The notes below the pieces were generated by a model, which ran no database searches, was not told the origin of the DNA, and saw only the letters and a list, made by a program, of their open reading frames with translations. The position numbers were made by a program, and so were the translations under genes. A stretch of DNA of 64,000 nt, taken from Prochlorococcus sp. AG-402-C22. GTDB taxonomy: Bacteria; Cyanobacteriota; Cyanobacteriia; PCC-6307; Cyanobiaceae. Location of the stretch: NCBI GenBank assembly GCA_003279535.1, contig QCHO01000003.1:1-64000 (forward strand), in the 5' to 3' direction. Position 1 is the stretch's first letter; every line of letters begins with the position of its first letter. Shown one piece after another: positions 16,958 to 23,912 of this stretch.

Positions 16958-16985
16958 TTGACAGTCTATTTACAATGAATATATG
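16958..16985 (+). promoter_or_regulatory. Predicted promoter of the small ORF at 17003
   Basis: A perfect -35 TTGACA (16958-16963) is followed after 16 bp by TATATG (16980-16985), a weaker -10. Transcription would start about 10 bp before the ATG at 17003, giving a very short leader. The ~195 bp upstream (16763-16957) contain only a 25-codon ORF that I do not consider real. Confidence 0.4.
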
Positions 16986-17002
16986 AGACCCTTCTTTTAC
17001 TT

Positions 17003-17134
17003 ATGGAAGATAAAGGATTTAATGTTACTCAAGGAATGGCTTTACTTCTTTTGAAGCCATTAAACATGCCTTCTAATTACGTTCTAAATCTAATAATTTA
17101 CATAACTAACCCTAGAAATAATATTGGTTATTAA
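17003..17134 (+). CDS. Very small hypothetical protein
   Basis: 43 residues, not in the ORF track: 'MEDKGFNVTQGMALLLLKPL' followed by 'VLNLIIYITNPRNN'. It has modest hydrophobic stretches but no clear transmembrane helix. A TTGACA-type promoter lies directly upstream, which is the main support. It converges with, and overlaps by 4 bp, the broken DUF1651 gene. Confidence 0.35.
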   Translation: MEDKGFNVTQGMALLLLKPLNMPSNYVLNLIIYITNPRNNIGY

Positions 17135-17339
17135 AATTCTTCCCAAACGGGTTTAGTTCTTCTCCAACCTTGCGCGATTAACTTTTTCCATTCATCTCTA
17201 GCTGAATCAATTTTAAGTCTTCCCCTTGTTTTCACAAGAGGTGGTTTGTTTCCTAAAACAACAATAATTCTTCCAGAGTCAATAAATATATATTCAAAAT
17301 TTTATCTTTATTTTTTTTCTTTGCAAATCTTTTAACCAT
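17131..17339 (-). pseudogene. Frameshifted DUF1651-family gene
   Basis: A minus-strand open frame contains 'IDSGRIIVVLGNKPPLVKT', then 'DSARDEWKKLIAQGWRRTKP' and 'VWEEF', which fits the C-terminal core of DUF1651, a small family seen in marine cyanobacteria. This frame has no start codon: the first in-frame codon upstream is a TAA. An ATG at 17339 opens another frame ('MVKRFAKKKNKDKI') that would join it after one indel near an AAAATTTT tract. The 209-bp span is not a multiple of three. Function unknown even in intact members. Confidence 0.5.
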
Positions 17340-17390
17340 TGAACAATTAGAATTTATAAGCCAAAAATTTTCTGTCACTTTTGATTATTT

Positions 17391-17678
17391 TTATGTTTTC
17401 TCAATTGGTGCCATGGTTAAACCTTTACTGACAAGTTGATCATGATATAGCTCTGCCTGTTCAAGATTACCTCTCCACACTTCCGCCGAACCAGAATTGT
17501 CTACTTTGACAGTTAGATCCCATGCTCTTTTTTCACTCATCCCTGGGATAATCGTAAGGAGACAATTTGCGACATGTTGAAAAGTATTAAAACTATCATC
17601 AAGAACTATTACCCTTGCTTCAGGATATTTTGCTTTTGCTTTCTTTGGATCTAAGACTGTACTAGTTGAATTGAACAT
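17391..17678 (-). CDS. clpS: ClpS adaptor of the Clp protease
   Basis: 95 residues with the ClpS core 'VIVLDDSFNTFQHVANCLLT', 'SEKRAWDLTVKVDNSGSAEV' and 'AELYHDQLVSKGLTMAPIEK'. ClpS binds proteins with destabilising N-terminal residues and hands them to the Clp ATPase. The N-terminal extension before the core is short, as in the canonical cyanobacterial ClpS. The gene lies upstream of the broken DUF1651 gene and next to the tRNA-Met gene, all on the minus strand. Confidence 0.93.
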   Translation of the reverse strand: MFNSTSTVLDPKKAKAKYPEARVIVLDDSFNTFQHVANCLLTIIPGMSEKRAWDLTVKVDNSGSAEVWRGNLEQAELYHDQLVSKGLTMAPIEKT

Positions 17679-17733
17679 TAATATATGTACTAGTTATGGG
17701 ATTGAAAAATTCTTTAATCGCAAAGTATTGAAA

Positions 17734-17807
<74 letters not shown>

Positions 17808-17836
17808 ATGGAATTATTGTAAGACATTGTTTGTAC

Positions 17837-18319
17837 TTAATTACAATTTTGAAAGTATATTTGTTTATGAGCCTCATATATAGCAATACCACATGCGACA
17901 GAAAGATTTAGACTCCTAACACCTTTATGATCATTGCTCCCAGTTTGTAAATTTGGCATAAATATTGATATTAAAAAGTCACTTCTATCAATAATGCATT
18001 CTGGCAATCCAGAATCTTCTCTACCAAATAGCAAAATATCATCTTCCTTAAATTTAAAATCCTTCAAGTAAATCCCGTTTTTTTTACTAAAAGAGATTAA
18101 TCTTTTTGTTGTTTTTGACTCCAAAAATATTTCAAAATTACTGTACTTGTTAACAGTAACTAAAGGCCAATAATCTAATCCAGCTCTTTTTAAATATTTA
18201 TCTTCTATTTTGAAACCCAAAGGCTCTATCAGGTTTAAAGGTAGGTTAAATGCAGCACATGATCTGGCAATATTACCAGTATTTTGCGGGATTCTTGGTT
18301 CGAAAAGAGCAACTTCCAA
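17837..18319 (-). CDS. trmL: tRNA (cytidine/uridine-34 2'-O)-methyltransferase TrmL
   Basis: 160 residues of the SPOUT superfamily. The three family blocks are visible: 'EPRIPQNTGNIARSCAAFN' at the start, 'LFGREDSGLPE' in the middle, and 'QTGSNDHKGVRSLNLSVACG' near the end, which form the AdoMet-binding knot. TrmL methylates the ribose of the wobble base in certain leucine tRNAs. It follows cobU after 2 bp and is probably in the same transcript. Confidence 0.9.
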   Translation of the reverse strand: MEVALFEPRIPQNTGNIARSCAAFNLPLNLIEPLGFKIEDKYLKRAGLDYWPLVTVNKYSNFEIFLESKTTKRLISFSKKNGIYLKDFKFKEDDILLFGREDSGLPECIIDRSDFLISIFMPNLQTGSNDHKGVRSLNLSVACGIAIYEAHKQIYFQNCN

Positions 18320-18321
18320 TT

Positions 18322-18882
18322 TTAAGTAGGTATTTCTAAACTTATTTCATCTATTTTGATTGCTCTGCCGTTTATTGCAAGCCAATTATCTTTTGATATT
18401 TTAGTTATACTCTTTTGCAGTTCACCGATTCTTTCAATATAAGTATTACCAATTTTATATTCTGAGACCAAACTCCACCCTACTTGCTCTCCAACAATAA
18501 ATGTCATGCTTTTTCTTTTCTTTAAAAGATTTATTAATGAATTCATCTTTATTAACCATTCTTTATCTTCTTTATTAATACTTTCCATAACAAAACCACC
18601 TATAGAGTCTATTAGTAATGGACCATCTTCTTTACTTAATGTATTTAATAGATCTGTTGTCTCTATTAAGTTCCAATTTTTTGGTCTTCTTTTTCGATGT
18701 AAGTTAATTTTTTCTTGCCATTTTTTATCTTCTGGATTTATTTCTGATAAGGCAACATATGATAAATTCTTTTCTAACTTTGCTAGATATTCCGCAAATT
18801 CACTTTTACCACTCCTTGTTCCTCCTGTAATAAAAATAATATGAGATAATTGATTACTAATGCTTGAATCTTTATCATTCAT
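18322..18882 (-). CDS. cobU: Adenosylcobinamide kinase / adenosylcobinamide-phosphate guanylyltransferase
   Basis: 186 residues with a P-loop 'FITGGTRSGKSEFAEYLA' near the N-terminus and 'LIDSIGGFVMES' and 'FIVGEQVGWSLVSEY' further on, the CobU/CobP pattern. The enzyme phosphorylates adenosylcobinamide and transfers GMP to it, a late step in assembling the cobalamin nucleotide loop. It fits with cobN and B12-dependent metH in this window. It shares a strand with trmL, and with the unknown gene upstream after an 8 bp gap. Confidence 0.92.
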   Translation of the reverse strand: MNDKDSSISNQLSHIIFITGGTRSGKSEFAEYLAKLEKNLSYVALSEINPEDKKWQEKINLHRKRRPKNWNLIETTDLLNTLSKEDGPLLIDSIGGFVMESINKEDKEWLIKMNSLINLLKKRKSMTFIVGEQVGWSLVSEYKIGNTYIERIGELQKSITKISKDNWLAINGRAIKIDEISLEIPT

Positions 18883-18890
18883 AAATTCTC

Positions 18891-19202
18891 TTATTTAGAG
18901 AAGTACCACCATGTTGCTAAAGGAATTATTGTGGCAGCAACTAACAAACCAATAACAATGTAAGTAGCAGTTGAGCTTTCAGTATCTGCAGATCTCATAA
19001 CGTTAAAATTTGGATCAACTACTGGGTTATCTATTGATGAAGGCTGGCTTTTTTCGTAATTGATAATGTTTTTTTGTTGTGAGACAACAAATAATTTATT
19101 TATATTGTTAGTAACATCTGCGAATGAAGTTGAAGGAATAACTATGAATATTAAACCAGAAGCTATAAACGAAAATAGATATTTATTAATTTTTAAATTC
19201 AT
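18891..19202 (-). CDS. Exported protein with C-terminal membrane anchor, unknown
   Basis: 103 residues. A signal peptide (~1-28, ending in 'PSTSFA') is followed by a polar stretch and one C-terminal transmembrane helix ('ATYIVIGLLVAATIIPLATW'). The layout, a short lumenal segment anchored by a C-terminal helix, is common among small thylakoid proteins, but I recognise no family. It lies just upstream of cobU on the same strand and divergent from the CCB-like gene. Confidence 0.55.
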   Translation of the reverse strand: MNLKINKYLFSFIASGLIFIVIPSTSFADVTNNINKLFVVSQQKNIINYEKSQPSSIDNPVVDPNFNVMRSADTESSTATYIVIGLLVAATIIPLATWWYFSK

Positions 19203-19313
19203 TTTAAAAGGTTTTGGTTAATTATATATTAAAAACACTATGTTTGAGTATTATTGAACTTACTAACTAATATAATATTTGCATAGTTTAATTAGAATTA
19301 ACATATTTTATAT

Positions 19314-19940
19314 ATGGGATTCAATGGAAAATCTTTAATATTAATTGGTACAATACTCTTTATTTTTCAAATAGCTAATTTCTTTTCAATAGAAATAATT
19401 ACCCCTGAACTCGAAAGAGCGCAAGTACTAGCTGCAATTGCTTCATTGATTATTATTTTGATAGGTTTCTTATTTAAACAATTTGAACCATTAGCTGGTA
19501 AGAAGGCTTCTCTTAAAGGAGAAAATAAGTTTATCTTCGATAAAAACATTCCGAATGAAGTTATTGATGAACTTGCATGGGGATCTGAAGCGATATTAAC
19601 TTCTACTGCTGCCGCAGCAATTTTAATACACAATGATGGAGTTAATATTTTGAGAAGGGGAATTACTTCAAGTAATGAATTTAGTCCTGGAGATACTTGT
19701 CTTAGATCAACAAAAGATATGAAACTCATATCCTTAGCAAATACCAAATTTTATCCAGGAAGAGATGAATTTTCTGATTTTTGTCCCGAGATTCCATCTA
19801 TTTTAGTTGTGCCAATAAATGCTAAGGCTTTTATATTGATAGGTGGTTGGAGTGCAAAATGTTTTACCAAGTCTGATGAAAAATGGATAAATAATTGGTC
19901 GAAGAAAATTAATAATATTTTTTTAAAAAATAATATTTAA
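19314..19940 (+). CDS. CCB2/CCB4-like cofactor assembly protein of complex C subunit B
   Basis: 208 residues. Two N-terminal membrane helices (~6-23 and ~38-56) precede a soluble domain with 'DELAWGSEAILTSTAAAAIL', as in the CCB2/CCB4 (DUF2930) family. In algae and plants these proteins help attach heme ci to cytochrome b6 in the b6f complex. The cyanobacterial homologues probably do the same in thylakoid membranes. The 3' end overlaps the lptC-like gene by 4 bp in convergent orientation. Confidence 0.75.
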   Translation: MGFNGKSLILIGTILFIFQIANFFSIEIITPELERAQVLAAIASLIIILIGFLFKQFEPLAGKKASLKGENKFIFDKNIPNEVIDELAWGSEAILTSTAAAAILIHNDGVNILRRGITSSNEFSPGDTCLRSTKDMKLISLANTKFYPGRDEFSDFCPEIPSILVVPINAKAFILIGGWSAKCFTKSDEKWINNWSKKINNIFLKNNI

Positions 19941-20566
19941 AAATAAATTATTGAGCGAACTCTTTTTTCTTTTGCTTTAAAACTTACTGATTCGGTCTCG
20001 ATATTATAGTAAGCATTTTCAGAATTGATTTCATATTTATCCTCGTTTTTATTCCCCTTAATTACATATTTTACTGGATTAAAAAACTCAATTATATTAT
20101 CTGTACCCAAAATTGCTTTAGCTGAATTTAATACTATATTTTTATTTTCAAATCTTATATTTCCCCTTAATAGATAATTAGTCTCATCTATATTCCAAAT
20201 GAAATTATCTGCATGTAAAATATCCCCATCTTGACCAATGGTTTTTAACTTTACATTTCCTTTTAATTCTAGAAATTTATTGTTGTTTGATAACGTAGAT
20301 TCATCGGATTTTATAATATATTTGGTTTCCTCACCGTTAAAAATATTTATAATTGTCTTTTTTAATTGAAATTTTTGCTTATTTTTATCGAAACTTGAAT
20401 ATGGACTGGTTATAGAATAAATTTTCTCTCCTTTATTAGAGAATATATTCATATCTAAACTATTTATTTTTTGCTTTACTATATTTTCTTCAATTACATT
20501 AGGAGTACATCCAAGTATTAAGATTGGGAGAAAAGATATTAACCTATAGATTCTATTCATACTCAA
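19937..20566 (-). CDS. lptC: LptC-like lipopolysaccharide export lipoprotein
   Basis: 209 residues. The N-terminus has a lipobox 'LISFLPILILGCTPN' with the lipidated cysteine in LGC. The body has repeated beta-strand blocks typical of LptC/OstA-like domains ('KIYSITSPYSSFD', 'LELKGNVKLKTIGQDGDILH', 'YLLRGNIRFENKNIVLNSAK'). LptC bridges the inner-membrane LptBFG transporter to LptA in LPS export. The start overlaps the end of metG by 14 bp, so the two are coupled. A membrane-anchored rather than lipidated form is the usual type elsewhere. Confidence 0.78.
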   Translation of the reverse strand: MSMNRIYRLISFLPILILGCTPNVIEENIVKQKINSLDMNIFSNKGEKIYSITSPYSSFDKNKQKFQLKKTIINIFNGEETKYIIKSDESTLSNNNKFLELKGNVKLKTIGQDGDILHADNFIWNIDETNYLLRGNIRFENKNIVLNSAKAILGTDNIIEFFNPVKYVIKGNKNEDKYEINSENAYYNIETESVSFKAKEKRVRSIIYF

Positions 20567-22088
20567 GTTTATTTATTACAGGAGATGGTTTAGGAAGGGT
20601 TGAGTTACTAATTAATTGTCCCCAATTAAGTTGTTGATGCCATGGTACTTCTTTTTTGTATAGAGATCCTAGTTGACTATTTATTTTTGATGATAATTCA
20701 GGAAGTAAGGGTAATAATAATAATCCTATTATTCGAGTACTCTCCAATACGTTATAAATTATTTCTTTGACAATAGGTAAATTATCTTTTTCTTTTATTA
20801 ACAACCAAGGTTGATTATCGTTTAAGTATAAATTTGTGTTGATGGCGAGGTTAAGCACCTCATTAGCCGCAAGATCTAATTTGTATTTATTGAATTTTTC
20901 ATGATAGTTTTCTACTGATATTTTTGCGAGATGCTCTAATTGATTTTCATTAGATATTTTTTCATTATCTGGTACTTTATTATCAAACCATTTTCTCGAC
21001 ATAGATGATGTTCTATTAAGCAAATTACCAATAGTATTAGCCAAGTCATTATTGATAATGTCTACAAATCTTTTATCTTGGAAATCTCCATCATTTCCCA
21101 GTGATATATCTTTAATTAGGTACCATCTAACAGGATCATTCCCATATTTAGAAAGTAATAAGTCGGGGTCGAGTACGTTTCCTAAACTTTTACCCATTTT
21201 TTGACCCTCTCTGGTGAGAAAACCATGTCCGAAAACTTTTTTTGGGACTTTCATACCGGCAGAAATAAGCATTGCAGGCCAATAGACAGCATGAAACCTG
21301 AGTATATCTTTCCCAATCAAATGAATGTCAGCAGGCCATCCTCCACTAATTGATTTTTCCAATGAATGTTCTTTAGAATCAGAACTGATAGCACTTACAT
21401 ATCCAAGTAATGCATCAAACCATACATAAAAGGTATGTTTATCATGGTCAGGAACTGGAATACCCCAAGAGACATTTGTTCTTGAGATTGAAAAATCCTT
21501 TAAACCTCTAGAAACAAAATTTATAATTTCGTTCTTTCTCTCAATCGGCTCTATGAATGAGGGTTCGTTTATAATCTTTTCTATATGTTTTTGGTATTTC
21601 GAGAGCCTAAAAAAAAGATTCTCCTCATTTTTCCATTCTAAATTTTTTTGATGTATTGGACATTTGTATGTTGCCGAATTATCTGGATTATCTTTAAATT
21701 CTTCACAACCGACACAATACCAACCTTTCTGTACACCCATATATATGTCATCTGACTCTTTTACTCTTTCATAGAATTCACTAACAACTAACTCATGATT
21801 TATTGAGCTTGTTCTTATAAATTTGTCGTAGGATATATCCCAATTTTTCCAATTAATATTGAAGATTTCTGAAATTTCATCACAATGAATCTTAGGTTCA
21901 ATTCCCTTTTCATTTGCTGTTCTTTGTATTTTTAAACCATGTTCATCAACACCTGTTATAAAAATTACGTCTTCACCTACAAGCCTTTTATACCTTGCTA
22001 TGGAGTCGCAAATTATAGTTGTATATACACTTCCTAAGTGAGGTTTATCATTTACATAATATAAAGGGGTTGTAATGACAAAACTCAT
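20553..22088 (-). CDS. metG: Methionyl-tRNA synthetase
   Basis: 511 residues with class I signatures 'YYVNDKPHLGSVYTTI' (HIGH region) and 'GQKMGKSLGNVLDP' (KMSKS region). The connective-peptide zinc site reads 'CVGCEEF...CPIHQ', a single metal-binding knuckle. The C-terminal dimerisation domain of longer enzymes is absent, which is usual for this form. The enzyme charges tRNA-Met. The next gene, lptC, overlaps its 3' end. Confidence 0.96.
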   Translation of the reverse strand: MSFVITTPLYYVNDKPHLGSVYTTIICDSIARYKRLVGEDVIFITGVDEHGLKIQRTANEKGIEPKIHCDEISEIFNINWKNWDISYDKFIRTSSINHELVVSEFYERVKESDDIYMGVQKGWYCVGCEEFKDNPDNSATYKCPIHQKNLEWKNEENLFFRLSKYQKHIEKIINEPSFIEPIERKNEIINFVSRGLKDFSISRTNVSWGIPVPDHDKHTFYVWFDALLGYVSAISSDSKEHSLEKSISGGWPADIHLIGKDILRFHAVYWPAMLISAGMKVPKKVFGHGFLTREGQKMGKSLGNVLDPDLLLSKYGNDPVRWYLIKDISLGNDGDFQDKRFVDIINNDLANTIGNLLNRTSSMSRKWFDNKVPDNEKISNENQLEHLAKISVENYHEKFNKYKLDLAANEVLNLAINTNLYLNDNQPWLLIKEKDNLPIVKEIIYNVLESTRIIGLLLLPLLPELSSKINSQLGSLYKKEVPWHQQLNWGQLISNSTLPKPSPVINKLEYE

Positions 22089-22156
22089 ACAGCTTTTTTA
22101 TTAATATTAACAGATATTTTTTAAACTAATAATGAGTTATATATTTTATTTCCTGA

Positions 22157-23341
22157 TTAATAAATAAACTCTAATAGATTATTATCATTTATATTATATT
22201 TTACGTTATAAATTTTATTACTATATATTTCTATTGAAACAAATAGAGTAATAAGAATTTCGAGTGAATGCTCTGGAAAAAAAACTAACGCAATATTTCT
22301 TTTATGATTAATCCACTTAACAAATATTATTTTATAAAAAGGTTTATTTTCATTATTGAAAAATAAAGATAAATATTTAAATCTATCATTTTTATAGATA
22401 TTGTTATTCTCTAGTTGTCGTTTTTTAGAATACTCAATAATTTGAGTCATAGAATTTTTGGATATAAGTTCAAAATTATTTAATTTATTATATACCTGTC
22501 TTTGTATAATTAAATCTAGGTATCTTCTTAATGGTGAAGTACATTGTACATACATTTTAAGACCTAGAGACTCATGATTATTCGGTTTTATTGTTATATA
22601 ACTTCGCCCCATATATTGTTTAAGTAGTATATATTTTATCTGACTATCTCTATATTTATTTAATATTTCATGTGGATTACAATTAATTTTTTGAACTCTA
22701 TATGCAACCGCAAGATTATTTTTATTTAAAAATAAACTTGTTACATAACCCATTAATATCATTGCTTCAGCAATAATAATTTGTGCTAATGTTTTTTCAA
22801 CTTTAGTTATTAAAATTTTATCTTTATTTAACTTAACTTTACTATTTGGACTTTCAAAGATTATTGCTCCTTGTTTTTTTCTATATTCAATACTTTTTTC
22901 TAATAAATTTTTAATTTCAACTAATTCAATTTCTTCTTTTGGCTCAAGATCTATTATTTCATTTGCATCTTCATATGTTAATTGATATTTTGGTTTTATA
23001 ATAGCTTCAATTATTTCATAATGATTTATAGAGCCATCTTCGTTGAACTCTATTGATGCACTAATAGTTTTTGAAATTTTATTTTGAGATAGATTAGCCT
23101 CCTGAACTATTTCTAAAGGTAGCATTGCTGTATATTGATCAGTCAAATATAAACTGCTATTTCTTCTTTTTGCATCAAGATCGATATTCGAATCTTGTAA
23201 AAATAACCTACATGGATTACTAATATGTATCCATAATTTTTTTATATCTCCCTCTTTTATTTCTAAAGAGATAGCATCATCAACTTCATGTGGATCTTCT
23301 GAGTCAATAATATATGTTTTTAAACTAGTTAAATCTTTCAA
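22157..23341 (-). CDS. Minimal RNB-family exoribonuclease (catalytic core only)
   Basis: 394 residues from a TTG start. It opens only 12 residues before the catalytic Asp loop 'IIDSEDPHEVDDAIS' (D13, D16, D21, D22) and also keeps 'TSPLRRYLDLIIQRQVY' (from T268). Both signatures of RNase II/R are therefore intact. There is no N-terminal cold-shock or HTH domain: an in-frame stop and rpsR lie within ~50 bp upstream. The C-terminal ~80 residues are short and not a clear S1 domain. Family enzymes degrade RNA 3' to 5'. This form would depend on other proteins for RNA capture, possibly the RNB-like protein at 5225-7441 (inference). Confidence 0.85.
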   Translation of the reverse strand: MKDLTSLKTYIIDSEDPHEVDDAISLEIKEGDIKKLWIHISNPCRLFLQDSNIDLDAKRRNSSLYLTDQYTAMLPLEIVQEANLSQNKISKTISASIEFNEDGSINHYEIIEAIIKPKYQLTYEDANEIIDLEPKEEIELVEIKNLLEKSIEYRKKQGAIIFESPNSKVKLNKDKILITKVEKTLAQIIIAEAMILMGYVTSLFLNKNNLAVAYRVQKINCNPHEILNKYRDSQIKYILLKQYMGRSYITIKPNNHESLGLKMYVQCTSPLRRYLDLIIQRQVYNKLNNFELISKNSMTQIIEYSKKRQLENNNIYKNDRFKYLSLFFNNENKPFYKIIFVKWINHKRNIALVFFPEHSLEILITLFVSIEIYSNKIYNVKYNINDNNLLEFIY

Positions 23342-23387
23342 ATATTTGAAATATTAAACATAATGCTAGTTATTTATAAATAAGTAA

Positions 23388-23609
23388 CTACCCTTCAGGA
23401 TTAACAAAGGGTAATAAGGCCACAATTCGAGCCCTTTTTACGGCTAATGTTAGATCTCTTTGTTGTTTTGAAGTTAACCCAGTCATCCTTCTTGGTAGGA
23501 TTTTACCTCTCTCAGTAATGAATTTCTTAAGGAGTTCTACATCCTTATAATCAATAGGATCTCCAGGCTTAATAGGTGATAATTGTTTTTTAAAAATTGA
23601 ATTAGGCAT
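23388..23609 (-). CDS. rpsR: 30S ribosomal protein S18
   Basis: 73 residues with the S18 core '[20 protein letters not shown]', '[20 protein letters not shown]' and '[13 protein letters not shown]'. It is a primary component of the small-subunit platform. It follows rpmG after 7 bp, the usual rpmG-rpsR pair, with the RNB gene downstream on the same strand. Confidence 0.97.
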   Translation of the reverse strand: MPNSIFKKQLSPIKPGDPIDYKDVELLKKFITERGKILPRRMTGLTSKQQRDLTLAVKRARIVALLPFVNPEG

Positions 23610-23616
23610 GATTTGA

Positions 23617-23811
23617 TTATTTTATTTCTTTGTGAATAGTCATTTTGTTTAAATGAGGATTAAACTTTTTTAGTTCTAATCTTTCAGTCGTATTTCTACG
23701 GTTCTTTTCCGTAGTATATCTTGATATACCATTAGATCTCTTAGGGTCTGTGCTTGTTCTAGCTTCAGTACATTCTAGGGTCACTACAACTCTTGTCCCT
23801 TTTTTAGCCAT
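23617..23811 (-). CDS. rpmG: 50S ribosomal protein L33
   Basis: 64 residues starting '[19 protein letters not shown]', then '[20 protein letters not shown]' and '[16 protein letters not shown]'. The ORF track extends 16 codons further upstream, but the family start is this ATG, and the upstream residues ([10 protein letters not shown]...) are unlike L33. The four-Cys zinc ribbon of some L33 forms is absent, so this is the zinc-free type. First gene of the rpmG-rpsR pair. Confidence 0.95.
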   Translation of the reverse strand: MAKKGTRVVVTLECTEARTSTDPKRSNGISRYTTEKNRRNTTERLELKKFNPHLNKMTIHKEIK

Positions 23812-23912
23812 TTTAATTAATACGTTAATGTATAATTTTCTATTGTACATCTTCAACAAACTATTTTGAAGATATTTCCATTTCTTTTATTATCATCGAA
23901 TAGTATTTATAT

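Noticed and set aside
13504-17339. Prophage or integrative element
   Set aside because: No integrase, transposase, structural phage gene or direct repeat next to the tRNA-Met gene could be found.
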